A DNA stretch of 41,910 bases from Ectothiorhodospiraceae bacterium WFHF3C12 (GCA_013519935.1 JACDUA010000037.1:1-41910), one strand, 5' to 3'; counted from the stretch's first letter, positions 1-8,847 are shown. Translations and numbers: made by a program. The notes: generated by a model from the letters alone, not told the origin.

Positions 1-491
1 GTCAGGTAATAGACCTCCAGCGTAGAGCCGAAGGTCAGCCCCATCGACGGCATGCGCATGGACGACAGCCCCGCCTCGCCGCCGAACAGCCCCTCCCAGT
101 GGGGCGCCAGGGAGTGAAACAGCTCCGCGAGCGCCAGCGTGACCAGCGCGAAGTAGACGCCCGAGCGCATCGTGGCGAAGTAACCCGCCGCCGCGCCGCA
201 GATCAGGCCGGCAAAGGCGCCGGCCAAGGGCAGTAGCACGGTGGGTATCTGGGCGTCGCCGTACTCCACCGCCTGCATCAGGTGCAAGACGGCGAAGGCG
301 CCCACGCCGTAGTAGGCGGCGTGGCCGAATGAGAGCATGCCGCCCTGGCCCATGAGCAGGTTGAAGGCTGCCGCGAACAGGGAGGCAATCAGCGCGTTCA
401 CCAGGGCGTACTGCCAGCCGCCCCCTAGAAAGGGCGGCACGACAATCAGCACCGCCAGCAGCGCGAGTATCGTGAGGATCGAGTATCGCAT
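1..491 (-). CDS. livM: branched-chain amino acid ABC transporter permease LivM (partial)
   Basis: The frame read from 491 downwards starts MRYSILTILALLAVLIVV and continues open to the window edge, so only about 163 N-terminal residues are present. It carries the hallmark of LivM permeases, FNLLMGQGGMLSFGHAAYYG, with hydrophobic segments on either side. LivM pairs with LivH to form the inner-membrane channel of HAAT-family importers. It lies 12 bp downstream of livH on the same strand, with a G-rich stretch just before the start codon acting as ribosome binding site. The missing C-terminus and the livF/livG ATPases presumably lie beyond the window edge. The substrate could be a branched-chain amino acid, urea or a short-chain amide; the permease alone cannot tell. 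Confidence 0.9.
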   Translation of the reverse strand, partial: MRYSILTILALLAVLIVVPPFLGGGWQYALVNALIASLFAAAFNLLMGQGGMLSFGHAAYYGVGAFAVLHLMQAVEYGDAQIPTVLLPLAGAFAGLICGAAAGYFATMRSGVYFALVTLALAELFHSLAPHWEGLFGGEAGLSSMRMPSMGLTFGSTLEVYYL

Positions 492-503
492 CGGCTGCCC
501 CCG

Positions 504-1445
504 TCAGTTCTTTGCGCCCATGAGGCCGGCCGGGCGCAGCAGCAGCACGATCAGCATCAGAAGGAATGGCACGGTCGCCGAGATGGACGACAGCGTCATG
601 GTCAGTAGCCCGCCTACGCCGCGGGCCCACTCGCCGAGCCCGACCACGTCCAGCGCGCCGGCCAGGGACCAGTCCAGGCCAACGGCGAAGGAGCTGAATA
701 CGCCGATGAGCAGCGAGGCGATCAGCGACCCCGTCAGTGAGCCGAGCCCGCCGACCACCACCACCACGAACACGATCACACCCAACTCGAGGGCCATGTT
801 GGGGTTGGTGGGAAAGAAGGCCCCGGCCACCGCGCCCGCCAAACCGGCCAGAGCCGCCCCCGTGCCGAACACGCCCAGGAACACCGCGGGCACGTTGTGG
901 CCCAGGGCGCGGGCCGTCTCGGGCAGCCGCTCCGCTGCCCGCACCACCATCCCGATCCGCGTGCGCGTGAGCAGCAGCGCCAGCACCAGGAACATTGCGA
1001 GGGCCACGACGCCGATGAAGATGCGGTAGAACGGGTAGGCAGTGCCGAATATGTGGAAGATGGAGAAATCCAGCGCTTCCGGACGCTGATAGTTGACCGG
1101 AAAGTCACCGTAGAAGAGCTTCACGAGCTCCTCGAAGATAAAGGCGAGGCCGAAGGTCAGCAACAGCTCGTGGGCGTGGCCATGGGCGTGCACCCGGCGC
1201 AGCATGTAGCGCTCCACCAGCATGCCCAGAACGCCCACCAGCAGCGGTGCGACGATCAGCCCCACCCAGAAACCGAAAACGCCCGAGAGGGTATAGGCGA
1301 AGTAGGCGCCGAGCATGTAGAACGAGGCGTGGGCGAAGTTGAGCACGCCCATCATGCCGAAGATCAGGGTCAGCCCGGCTGAGACCATGAACAGCAGCAT
1401 CCCGTAGATGACGCCGTTCAGCGTGGAGACGATCAGAAACTCCAT
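504..1445 (-). CDS. livH: branched-chain amino acid ABC transporter permease LivH
   Basis: This 313-residue membrane protein has the usual LivH length and the conserved signature LIFGMMGVLNFAHASFYMLG near the N-terminus, followed by about eight hydrophobic segments. It forms the transmembrane channel with LivM and takes substrate from the periplasmic binding protein encoded just upstream. The start at 1445 is supported by an AGGGAG ribosome binding site about 8 nt before ATG. About 93 bp of hairpin-rich sequence separates it from livK, and livM follows after 12 bp, so the three genes form one minus-strand operon. Confidence 0.92.
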   Translation of the reverse strand: MEFLIVSTLNGVIYGMLLFMVSAGLTLIFGMMGVLNFAHASFYMLGAYFAYTLSGVFGFWVGLIVAPLLVGVLGMLVERYMLRRVHAHGHAHELLLTFGLAFIFEELVKLFYGDFPVNYQRPEALDFSIFHIFGTAYPFYRIFIGVVALAMFLVLALLLTRTRIGMVVRAAERLPETARALGHNVPAVFLGVFGTGAALAGLAGAVAGAFFPTNPNMALELGVIVFVVVVVGGLGSLTGSLIASLLIGVFSSFAVGLDWSLAGALDVVGLGEWARGVGGLLTMTLSSISATVPFLLMLIVLLLRPAGLMGAKN

Positions 1446-1475
1446 GGATGGCTCCCTGGCAGTCGAAGACCGCTA

Positions 1476-1529
1476 CCCGCCCGCGGGTGGCGGGAAACCG
1501 AGGCCCCGCGGCGCACGGCCGCGAGGCCT
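1476..1529 (-). promoter_or_regulatory. two GC-rich hairpins between livK and livH
   Basis: The 93 bp gap between livK and livH holds two adjacent inverted repeats. One pairs 1501-1511 with 1519-1529 (AGGCC and CGCGG arms, one mismatch, 7-nt loop). The other pairs CCCGCC at 1476-1481 with GGCGGG at 1489-1494. Neither is followed by a T-run on the transcribed strand, so they are not classical terminators. In many binding-protein operons such a stem stabilises the 3' end of the binding-protein mRNA or attenuates read-through into the permease genes. That role is inferred here. Confidence 0.5.
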
Positions 1530-1538
1530 CTGGCGGAT

Positions 1539-2768
1539 TCAGGGCCGGCGCATGCGGCAGGAGTCCTGCACCGGGAAGATGGCGTTCTCCGCGGAGACCA
1601 CCTCGATCGGCTTGAAGCCATAGTCGGTGTCGTCCACGGGATACTTCACGCCCGTCTCCACCCGGGAAACGACGATGGGCATGACGGCCTGGTGGTCACC
1701 CTTGCGCACGTGCATCTCGCTGATGCCGTTGTCGATGGAGACCTCCTCCATGGCCAGGGCGATCTTGTTCACGTCAATATCGCCACCGCCGAAATCCACC
1801 TGCTCCAGCGCCTTGGCGAACAGGCTGATGCCGTTAACCGCACCCGGCTCGATGAAGACCGGATAGTGCCCTGTGGCCTCGCGGTAGGCCTCGGGGAAGT
1901 CGTTCTCCAGCAGCTCGATGTTGCTGCTGTTGGCCACGTAGTTGCCGGGCGCCACGTCACCCGCGTTGGCTACGTTGCCCGGCTGGTCCATGAAGATGGT
2001 CCCGAAGGTCACGTCCAGCTCGGCATCACCAACGGCCTTCATCAGCAACAGCAGATCGTTGGACCAATTCCCCGTAATCACGGAATCCGGGTTGGCGGAC
2101 TTGATCTGGGCCACGAACGGGGAGAAGTCCTGAATGCGGTTGACCTCGTGCAACACCGTGTCCACCACCTCATAACCGTACTCATCGGCGTTATCGAGGA
2201 TGGCCTGCTGCATGTCCTTGCCCCAGGAGTAGTTCTGGTTGATGGAATAGACCCGCTTGCCCAGTTCGCCCTCCTGCTGCATCACCTTGACCAGCGGGCC
2301 CGTGCGGTAAGGCGCGGTGGTGGAGAAGTGGAAGGCATGGAAATGGCACTTCTCACCGCGCAGGGCCAGCGCCTCGGCGCCTATGTTGAGGTACAGGACG
2401 GGGTTATCGGGGTTGCGGATGTTGTGTTTGCGCACGTCCTCCGTCACCTGCCCGCCGATGGCCGACGAGGCACCCTGCACGACCACGTGAGCGCCGTCGG
2501 CGACGGCCTCGCGGAACTTGGTGGCTGCCCCGGACGTATCGCCGGCGTTGTCGTACTCCGTGATGACTATGGAGTCGCCGTTGAAACCGCCCTGCTCATT
2601 GACGTTGTTGAGCACGTACTCGGTGGCCGTGGCCAGCAGCCGTCCGGTGGACGTCTGTGGGCCGGAGAGTGACTCGATGATGGCGACCTTGAGCGGCTCA
2701 GCCTGGGCCGCGGAAACACTGGCGGCCATGGCGATACCCACGGCCGCAGACGTGATGAAACGTGACAT
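1539..2768 (-). CDS. livK: periplasmic substrate-binding protein of Liv-type ABC transporter
   Basis: This 409-residue protein has a signal peptide (MSRFITSAAVGIAMAASVSA, likely cleaved after AQA) followed by a type I periplasmic binding fold beginning EPLKVAIIESLSGPQTSTG. It resembles the Peripla_BP_6/LivK family that delivers substrate to LivHM. The start at 2768 is chosen over an in-frame ATG at 2879 because GAGGAGGA lies just upstream and the signal peptide begins there. The gene is first in the liv operon and reads away from a divergent GntR regulator. The protein is longer than classical E. coli LivK (about 345 residues mature), as is common for amide, urea and aromatic binders, so the ligand is uncertain. 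Confidence 0.88.
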   Translation of the reverse strand: MSRFITSAAVGIAMAASVSAAQAEPLKVAIIESLSGPQTSTGRLLATATEYVLNNVNEQGGFNGDSIVITEYDNAGDTSGAATKFREAVADGAHVVVQGASSAIGGQVTEDVRKHNIRNPDNPVLYLNIGAEALALRGEKCHFHAFHFSTTAPYRTGPLVKVMQQEGELGKRVYSINQNYSWGKDMQQAILDNADEYGYEVVDTVLHEVNRIQDFSPFVAQIKSANPDSVITGNWSNDLLLLMKAVGDAELDVTFGTIFMDQPGNVANAGDVAPGNYVANSSNIELLENDFPEAYREATGHYPVFIEPGAVNGISLFAKALEQVDFGGGDIDVNKIALAMEEVSIDNGISEMHVRKGDHQAVMPIVVSRVETGVKYPVDDTDYGFKPIEVVSAENAIFPVQDSCRMRRP

Positions 2769-2825
2769 GGCGGTCTCCTCCTCGTTTGTGGTTGTCACCC
2801 CTCTCTGCGGAGGGTTGATACCCGA

Positions 2826-2847
2826 TTGCGGTATTACAATATCGCAA
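2826..2847. promoter_or_regulatory. 22-bp palindrome, candidate GntR operator
   Basis: In the livK/gntR divergent region, TTGCG.TATT..AATA.CGCAA forms a 22-bp near-perfect palindrome (18 of 22 positions symmetric). It lies between the two start codons, within the likely livK 5' leader. FCD-type GntR repressors bind such dyads in their own divergent promoter regions. Assigning it to the adjacent regulator is an inference. Confidence 0.5.
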
Positions 2848-2852
2848 CCATT

Positions 2853-2865
2853 ATTGTAGGACAAT
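2853..2865. promoter_or_regulatory. ATTGT-AGG-ACAAT inverted repeat overlapping livK promoter
   Basis: A perfect 5-bp dyad with a 3-bp centre. Read on the minus strand it contains TACAAT, a plausible -10 box for livK, so a bound repressor would block the liv promoter. Dyads of the TTGT-N-ACAA type are common FCD/GntR operators. On the plus strand, TTGGGC (2872-2877) and TAAACT (2896-2901), 18 bp apart, could be the promoter of the regulator gene. Confidence 0.5.
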
Positions 2866-2932
2866 CTTCCATTGGGCACGAATCAGCTCAGGCCCTAAAC
2901 TAGGTGTCGACTGCACTGGGAAACGGGGTGAA

Positions 2933-3652
2933 ATGCACCTGACAGATAGGCGCCAACACGCGGACTTGCGAGCCACCGGCGGGCAGCTAAGCTCTCCTGA
3001 GCGGGTGATCCAGGCGATCCGCGATGGCATTTCTACGGGACGTTACGTACCCGGGCAACGCCTTATCGAGGCCGACCTGACTCGGGAGTTGGGCGTCAGT
3101 CGCGGTCCAGTGCGGGAGGCCCTTAAACGCCTGGCCGCCGAGCACATCATCACCCTCAACCGCAACAAAGGCGCCTATGTGCGTCTGCTGACCCGGCGTG
3201 AGGCCCGCGACCTGCTGCAAGTCGTCGAGGAGTTGCTTGGATTCGCAGCGCGGTTGGCGGCTCGGCATATCGATGACGAGGCGCATCGCGAACATCGCGC
3301 GCGATTTCAAAGATCTCTGGAACGACTCCTGGAGCACCAGAACCAAGGCTTCAGCTACGCCTATATCGAGGACCGCGACCGCTTCTACGGGGCCATGATG
3401 GCCATTGGCGGCAACCGGGAGCTGCCCCGACTACTTCCCGTGACATTGGTACAACTGCAACGACGCCAGTTCCAACGCTACGAGGCGGTGCGGGACCCAA
3501 ACCTTCGCTTCATGGAGTACCGCAGCATCGGGGAGGCAGTACTGGCGGGCAATGCCCGTCTGGCCGAACGTTACACGCGGCTGCATGTTCGGCGCATACG
3601 CTTGGCCATTCGACGGCTCCCGGACGAGGCCTTCGCTAAGCCGATCAGTTAA
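2933..3652 (+). CDS. GntR-family (FCD subfamily) transcriptional regulator
   Basis: This 239-residue protein has an N-terminal winged helix (ELGVSRGPVREALKRLAAEH at about residues 53-72, then NRNKGAYVR) and an all-helical C-terminal FCD ligand-binding domain. That is the FadR/VanR-like architecture in which a small carboxylate or amino-acid-derived effector releases DNA. A GGGGTG motif precedes the ATG. It is divergent from the liv operon and shares an intergenic region with two palindromes, so it most likely represses livKHM and itself. The effector cannot be read from sequence. Downstream lies decayed DNA, not a further operon gene. Confidence 0.88.
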   Translation: MHLTDRRQHADLRATGGQLSSPERVIQAIRDGISTGRYVPGQRLIEADLTRELGVSRGPVREALKRLAAEHIITLNRNKGAYVRLLTRREARDLLQVVEELLGFAARLAARHIDDEAHREHRARFQRSLERLLEHQNQGFSYAYIEDRDRFYGAMMAIGGNRELPRLLPVTLVQLQRRQFQRYEAVRDPNLRFMEYRSIGEAVLAGNARLAERYTRLHVRRIRLAIRRLPDEAFAKPIS

Positions 3653-3875
3653 CTCCAGCCGGGTGTCTGGTATCGGTATATCCGCGCAATGAACCGTCCC
3701 ACTATCCCCTGAGACTCGAGACCTTGAAGGATCGAGTCATGCGCAGATCAACGGAGCATTTCGCGGAGTTCGCGACAGGGCGATTCGGATAGTGCGCATG
3801 ATCCGGTCTGCGTAGCGCCCGGAGGAGGGTCCCGCTTCTAAAGAACCGGGACAGCGCCACCACTTCAGCACGCGT
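3653..3875. other. non-coding stretch with remnant of a small antitoxin-linked ORF
   Basis: No intact gene. On the minus strand around 3740-3790 a short translated stretch (KCSVDLRM) resembles QCSVEERI in the small ORF at 20912-21109, and the underlying DNA aligns as well. In both places this lies downstream of an Xre/MbcA-type antitoxin gene, so this appears to be the decayed counterpart of that ORF. Confidence 0.35.
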
Positions 3876-4168
3876 TCAGCCTGGGATGCCGTGATCAATG
3901 CGAGCAAGAAGCGCCTCGCCGAGCACAGTTCGAATATCCGTATCGAGCAATTCGATGCAGCAACGCCCTTCAAACCGCCCCAACGGACGACTGATATAAG
4001 TCCCTGCCTTGGCTGCATCGCCGAACGATTCCTCGGCTTGGCGAACCACCCTCAGGACCCGAAGCATTCGCTCGCTCTGGTGAGGCGTCAGTCGCTCCCC
4101 CCCGTGAGCCGCGACGGGCAAGGGTCCACTTCGAACATATGAGTCTCTGCACCTGGATGCAGTGGCGT
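3876..4168 (-). pseudogene. decayed Xre/MbcA/ParS-type antitoxin (copy 1)
   Basis: The minus strand encodes a C-terminal segment RLTPHQSERMLRVLRVV, then FGDAAKAGTYISRP, then ELLDTDIRTVLGEALLARID. This is the toxin-binding domain of Xre/MbcA/ParS antitoxins (DUF2384) and closely matches the intact copy at 21436-21846. The preceding piece (QRLICSKWTLARRGSRGG) is in another frame, so a frameshift near 4110-4125 splits the gene. The N-terminal helix-turn-helix part is missing: similarity stops at about 4168, exactly where a dispersed repeat begins at 4171. No RES-type toxin gene follows. Called a pseudogene with good confidence. Confidence 0.7.
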
Positions 4169-4170
4169 CG

Positions 4171-4290
4171 CGGACAGGGATGTCTTCTGGCTACGCCGGC
4201 CGGGGTGACCCTGCACCGAATTTTGCTCCAGACCGTAGCTGGTTCCCGCTGCTGACCGAATAGCCGAATCGGCTGCTCCTTCCCCGGGTA
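4171..4290 (+). repeat. dispersed repeat, copy 1 (about 120 bp, MITE-like)
   Basis: This segment aligns along its whole length, with scattered mismatches, to 16949-17068. Shared blocks include GACAGGGATGTC, TCTGGCTACGCCG, GCACCG.ATTTTGC, TAGCTGG and CGCTGCTGA. The first block is itself a small dyad (GGACA/TGTCC). No ORF is conserved between the copies, so it is a non-coding mobile or structural repeat. This copy truncates the antitoxin pseudogene and lies about 100 bp beyond the 3' end of the EAL gene. Confidence 0.75.
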
Positions 4291-4386
4291 CAAGTCGGCG
4301 ATTGAGCCCCTAAAGGACCGCGATCACGCTGATATCCCTCCCTCTGGCCGGGCCGAGAACGGGTCAGTGGATTGGTTCCCCAGCGT

Positions 4387-6078
4387 TCAGCTGGCGGCAG
4401 TGTGCACGGGCAGAGGGCGCCCCAACATGCCCTGGAGGGTGGCGGGCGGCACCGGTTTGGAGAAATAGAAGCCCTGCCCTTGATGGCACCCGAGATGCAT
4501 GAGGTGCCCACGTATGCCTTCCTCTTCGATGCCTTCTGCTATGAGGGTAAGCCCCAACTCCTGACCCAGCTGTATTACGGCATTCACGACCGACGCTTCA
4601 GCGTTCCTCTGCTGCAAACGCCGCACAAAACTTTGGTCGATCTTTAGCTTGTCTAACGGTAACTCGGTCAGGTAGCGCAGCGAGGTATATCCAGTGCCAA
4701 AATCATCGAGCGCGATTTGAGCGCCGAGTTCACGAATCTCGTGCAACTGGCGGACGGTCTTCTGGGCATCCGCGATGACCGCGGATTCGGTTATCTCCAC
4801 CTCGAATAGTGCCGCGGCGTCACCGTCTTGATCGAAGAGCCGTTTGAGCGAGGGTACAAGCCCGGTGTTGAGCAGATTGCGGGGTGAGACATTCACGGCA
4901 AGCTCTATGCCGATACCGGCCATGCGCCAGGATCTGAGCTGGCGCCATGCCGTCTCGACTACCCAGGCCGTAATGTCATCGATCAGCGCGGTATTCTCGA
5001 TTTGGGGCATGAAATGCCCGGGGGAGAGCAGACCGTGCTCAGGGTGCATCCATCGTATCAAGGCCTCCGCGCCGACGACCTCCCGAGTCTCGAGATCCAC
5101 CTTCGGCTGATAGAACAACTGAAACTGGTCCGCGCTGATCGCAGCGGGGACCTGGCCAAGAAGCGTTAGGTTCCTGCGACTACTCGTATCATTCTCGCGG
5201 CGATAGTGAACGTGCCTCCGCGCTTGATGCTTGGCGGTCTCCAGGGCGAGGTTCACCTGCCTCATCGCCTCATGCGCGGTTTTCGACTCCGTCTCGATAT
5301 CCGCGGATCCGACGGTGACATCGAGATAGACGGGAATATCGTCTAGCCGTACTGGTCGACGAAATGCGGTGATCGCCTTACTTACGGCTTCCGGAACCGC
5401 CATCTCCTCAGTTGGGAGCAGCACCGCCAGCCTATTAGAGCGCCCGTGGTAGACACTATGAGATCTCGGGAGAATGGCCCGCACCTGCTCGTACATCAGG
5501 GCGGGGAGTTGGTCAACGACCGACCCGCCCAGCGTATAGGCGATCTGCTCGAGGTTATTGGCCTCGATCGCCAACAGGGCATGGGGCTTGCGCAGCCCGG
5601 ACCCACGAAGGAACCCGTCGATCTGATTCTGCAACTCTGACCAATTGGGCAGTCGGGACGAAGCGTTGTGAGACTCCGCAAACAGCTTCGCCCCCTTTTC
5701 GGACCGAATCTGTTTGATGAGCACTGCAACGGTCCCGGCGACAGCCACTAGAAACACTGTACGAAAGAGCCAGCCTTCGACCGGTTGTGATTCACCAGTA
5801 AGGGTATTGAGGGGCATCAGTGGCCCCAATACGACGAATCCCGCGAGAAGTGCCGAGGCCAGCGCACCAATGCCGCCGTAGTAGGCGGCCGCCATGACAA
5901 TTGGGACGTAAACCACATGGGGGTAGGCCTGACTCGTACCACCCGTGCCATACACGACTGCCGCTGAAAGGGCCAGCAAGCCAACAATGATCACAGCGGG
6001 CGCAAGACCAGCCCCACGGTCTCTGAAACGCGGGTCCGCTGATTCACGCGAAATCTGGCTGCTCGGCAACCTCAACAT
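4387..6078 (-). CDS. membrane EAL-domain c-di-GMP phosphodiesterase with degenerate GGDEF
   Basis: This 563-residue protein has about three transmembrane helices (residues 22-105, including YPHVVYVPIVMAAAYYGG and VLGPLMPLNTLTGESQPVEG), a GGDEF-like fold whose active site is lost (GRSNRLAV in place of GGDEF), and an EAL domain with the usual catalytic set: GAEALIRW, NVSPRN, EITES, LDDFGTGYTSL, KIDQSF, AEGIE, GQGFYFSKP. It should therefore hydrolyse c-di-GMP, with the dead GGDEF perhaps regulatory. The start at 6078 is chosen for the GGGGGGAA box before ATG. It is a paralogue of the gene at 17284 and of the pseudogene at 9210. It lies 107 bp downstream of the phytochrome gene on the same strand and may be co-transcribed. 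Confidence 0.9.
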   Translation of the reverse strand: MLRLPSSQISRESADPRFRDRGAGLAPAVIIVGLLALSAAVVYGTGGTSQAYPHVVYVPIVMAAAYYGGIGALASALLAGFVVLGPLMPLNTLTGESQPVEGWLFRTVFLVAVAGTVAVLIKQIRSEKGAKLFAESHNASSRLPNWSELQNQIDGFLRGSGLRKPHALLAIEANNLEQIAYTLGGSVVDQLPALMYEQVRAILPRSHSVYHGRSNRLAVLLPTEEMAVPEAVSKAITAFRRPVRLDDIPVYLDVTVGSADIETESKTAHEAMRQVNLALETAKHQARRHVHYRRENDTSSRRNLTLLGQVPAAISADQFQLFYQPKVDLETREVVGAEALIRWMHPEHGLLSPGHFMPQIENTALIDDITAWVVETAWRQLRSWRMAGIGIELAVNVSPRNLLNTGLVPSLKRLFDQDGDAAALFEVEITESAVIADAQKTVRQLHEIRELGAQIALDDFGTGYTSLRYLTELPLDKLKIDQSFVRRLQQRNAEASVVNAVIQLGQELGLTLIAEGIEEEGIRGHLMHLGCHQGQGFYFSKPVPPATLQGMLGRPLPVHTAAS

Positions 6079-6185
6079 GGCGTTCCCCCCAATCAGAAAG
6101 CCAGGCATTACCACCGATCGATCGACGCCGGGGTGCGTTTGACGACGTCCATCGGTGACCAGTCCGACCGTACGTCACAGGAGCG

Positions 6186-8279
6186 TCACGAAGGAGAGTC
6201 CCCGAGACCATCGCCCGCATCGGAATGCGGGCCTGCAATGCGGAAGGTGTTTCCCCCAACACGCTTAGCTTCATACATAGCGTGGTCAGCAGTGCGCATG
6301 AGTTCGTCAGCGCTCAAATCAAGATCGGGATAAACCGCGATGCCTATGCTGCAACCGACGGTGTGCACGGCGCGCCCACGCTTGACGGGCCTTACGGCCG
6401 CGGCAGCCACTTTGCCTGCCAGCACTCGCGCTGACTCGTTTGCCTCGCCCGGCCTGTGGCTCACCGGTGCGAGGACGATGAACTCGTCACCACCGACCCG
6501 CGCCACCGTGTCGGACTCTCTTACGGCATCGGCAAGCCGGGAAGCCACTCGTTTCAGCACGGCGTCCCCGACGCGGTGCCCGTGGATATCATTGATAGGC
6601 TTGAACCGATCCAGGTCCACGAACAGCAACACCACGCAGGTGTTCGCCCGCCTTGCCTTGCGCATCTCCTGGCGCAACCGATCGACCAGCAAAGAACGAT
6701 TCGGCAATCCCGTTAGGTCGTCGTGCATCGCCATTCGCCGCAAAGCTTGCTCCCTTGCCCGTGACTGGCGCACCTCTCCTGCAAGTTGGAGCCGAAGGAA
6801 TTCCCCTAACCGCTCTGCGGCACCCCGTTCGGCGAGGCTCCAGGGCGCACTGCGGCCACGCACCTCCTCTAACCACAACTCGAACGAGACCCGGGGGGTG
6901 AGACGCTCATGAACCGACATTTCCCCCTTGTGGGGTCGTCCTCCCCAGGGAATGGACGAGACGCGCTCCTCTCTGAGCCAGATACAGTATTCGTCGCCGC
7001 CGCTGGAGATCGGCAGGAACAGATATCCAGCGATCCAGTCCGGGTCGGTGGTATCGAAGACGAGTTCCCCGGTGGAATCGGCAGCCGCGATTTCGTGGTT
7101 GCCTCGAAGCCCAGCCCGCTCGCAGAGCTGGTCCACTTTTCCGGTTGAGACGGCTTTGCCAAACGAATACTGTTCGCCGGCAATGCTGAGCACCAGAGCC
7201 TGGCTGTCGAATGTGTGCAAGAGGGTGTCGGTGTGAGCGGCGATCGACTCCTTCAGTTCCATCCCCCGCTGTAGCGCATGGCTAAAGTCAGCGAGCGCGC
7301 CGAGGAGGCGCTCGGTCTCACGCTGATTTTGCGCCCGCAACGCAGACTCCAAGTGAAGTCCCGTCATCCGCGCAAGCGAGTCACAGAACCGACGCAGTGA
7401 CTGCGGAACGGACTTGGGCTGATCGTGATGGCAAACGATCATGCCCCAAAGGCGTCCTTCTACGACCAGGGACATCGCGAGGGTCCCGAAAACAGCCATG
7501 TTCTTCAGGTACTGAATGTGCACGGGCGACACCGCTCTCAGTACCGAGTCACTCAGATTGGGGGGCAAGTCGGCACGTGCGGGATTCGACACCAGGGGGA
7601 CCGGTTCATAGCCAACGTCCGGGATGACCCGTACGCGGTTGCGCAGGTAGAGCTCCCGTGCCTGAGCAGGAATGTCCGAATGTGGGAAATGGTGGCCCAG
7701 ATAGCGTTTCGGCACCCCATTGGTCACTTCCTGGACGACCTCGCCGTTCCAATGCTCGTCAAACCTGTAGCACATCACGCGGGCGTAGCCGGTTGCGCGG
7801 GAAATCTCCTCTACTGCCGCTTTGGTGAGCGCCTCTGGCGAAGAGACGTGCTCAAGGCCACCGAGCACCGACCACTGTTGCTCAAACAACTGCCCAGCGA
7901 GCTTAGGGTCCTCCGCGCGCTCGATCTCCAGGATGAACCCCGCGGGAAACCGATGAACCGTGATTGACGCCTCGAAACTCGATTGTCGCGTGACGACTCG
8001 ACCGGAGAGAGTCCTGTACTGGCGCTCGTTCTGTGGTAGACCGGCTCGGATTGCCGCCGCGAGCTCCGGACCCACCAGTTCGCTTACGGGATTTCCGAGG
8101 AGTGAATTCGGGTCGACGGCAAGCCAATCCCGTGAATTCCCGCTGACGTGCGTGATCTCCAGCCTGCTCTCGGACAAGACCACGAGGAGTCCGAACGGCT
8201 GGATCGCGTTAGGAGTGTGGATGGGCTCACGGTCACACGCGGTTAGGTCCACTGCCGAGGATTCAACTGGCCCGGTCAT
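6186..8279 (-). CDS. bphP: bacteriophytochrome with C-terminal diguanylate cyclase
   Basis: This 697-residue protein has PAS-GAF-PHY-GGDEF order. Near the N-terminus, Cys15 in TACDREPIHTPNAIQPFG is the biliverdin attachment site of bacterial phytochromes. The GAF domain shows FPHSDIPAQAR (usual form PASDIP), and the PHY tongue shows PRVSFELW. The output is a GGDEF domain with RVGGDEF and an inhibitory I-site RESD five residues before it, in place of the more usual histidine kinase. It is expected to be a red/far-red photoreceptor controlling c-di-GMP synthesis. The ATG at 8279 overlaps the heme oxygenase gene by 17 nt with GAGAGG upstream, so the pair is translationally coupled. Confidence 0.93.
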   Translation of the reverse strand: MTGPVESSAVDLTACDREPIHTPNAIQPFGLLVVLSESRLEITHVSGNSRDWLAVDPNSLLGNPVSELVGPELAAAIRAGLPQNERQYRTLSGRVVTRQSSFEASITVHRFPAGFILEIERAEDPKLAGQLFEQQWSVLGGLEHVSSPEALTKAAVEEISRATGYARVMCYRFDEHWNGEVVQEVTNGVPKRYLGHHFPHSDIPAQARELYLRNRVRVIPDVGYEPVPLVSNPARADLPPNLSDSVLRAVSPVHIQYLKNMAVFGTLAMSLVVEGRLWGMIVCHHDQPKSVPQSLRRFCDSLARMTGLHLESALRAQNQRETERLLGALADFSHALQRGMELKESIAAHTDTLLHTFDSQALVLSIAGEQYSFGKAVSTGKVDQLCERAGLRGNHEIAAADSTGELVFDTTDPDWIAGYLFLPISSGGDEYCIWLREERVSSIPWGGRPHKGEMSVHERLTPRVSFELWLEEVRGRSAPWSLAERGAAERLGEFLRLQLAGEVRQSRAREQALRRMAMHDDLTGLPNRSLLVDRLRQEMRKARRANTCVVLLFVDLDRFKPINDIHGHRVGDAVLKRVASRLADAVRESDTVARVGGDEFIVLAPVSHRPGEANESARVLAGKVAAAAVRPVKRGRAVHTVGCSIGIAVYPDLDLSADELMRTADHAMYEAKRVGGNTFRIAGPHSDAGDGLGDSPS

Positions 8280-8847
8280 AGCGCCTCTCGAACTGGCCAA
8301 GGTAGAGGTCGAAGGCCCGGCAAGCACCCTCGACTACCCGTTCTCGTTCCTGCGCACTTGGCGTCATGGTCTCCAGAACACCGATGAACTCACGCCACAT
8401 CGTGCCGGTGGCGGATGCGTAGGCGGAAAAATACGCGTTCGGCAAATGACCCAAAGAGGCCCGGTGCCGCTCCATCAAACGGACGACATGGCGACCACCC
8501 ATCGTGGCGCCCTCCGCGACATAGAGGTGCCCGATGGCCTCGAACACGTCGTTGATTGATATCCGCTGTGGAACGTCGACAGTGAGACTGCCAGCTGCCG
8601 TCAGGTCGCGTGCAAGCCAGTGACGCTTGACCAGTCGTCTTGCAGGGGCCAGGCCCATCGCCTCGAGGTCAAACGCAAAGACGGCCATGGCCACCTCCTG
8701 CGCAGCGACGGCAGGCATCAGCTGCTGAAGGAGCCTTCGATAGGCTGCGCTAGGGTCAGGGGCATCGCGTAGAAGCGAGTCGATCGCGATTGCTTCATCG
8801 AGGGCCGCGTGCAGGTGGGCCGTACGGACCTTCAGTAATTGCCGCAC
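8263..8847 (-). CDS. bphO: heme oxygenase of bacteriophytochrome operon (BphO)
   Basis: This 194-residue helical protein resembles BphO heme oxygenases. An N-terminal TAHLH carries the likely proximal heme ligand (His13), and the distal helix region reads GHLYVAEGATMGGRHV. It would open heme to biliverdin, the chromophore for the phytochrome encoded immediately downstream. A GTG at 8847 is preferred because GGAG lies 8 nt upstream and the resulting length fits the family. An upstream in-frame extension has no similarity or ribosome binding site. The 17-nt overlap with bphP supports joint expression. Confidence 0.88.
   Translation of the reverse strand: MRQLLKVRTAHLHAALDEAIAIDSLLRDAPDPSAAYRRLLQQLMPAVAAQEVAMAVFAFDLEAMGLAPARRLVKRHWLARDLTAAGSLTVDVPQRISINDVFEAIGHLYVAEGATMGGRHVVRLMERHRASLGHLPNAYFSAYASATGTMWREFIGVLETMTPSAQERERVVEGACRAFDLYLGQFERRYDRAS

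Noticed and set aside
1692-2672. Plus-strand ORF opposite livK
   Set aside because: Shadow of livK, whose signal peptide and ribosome binding site are clear.
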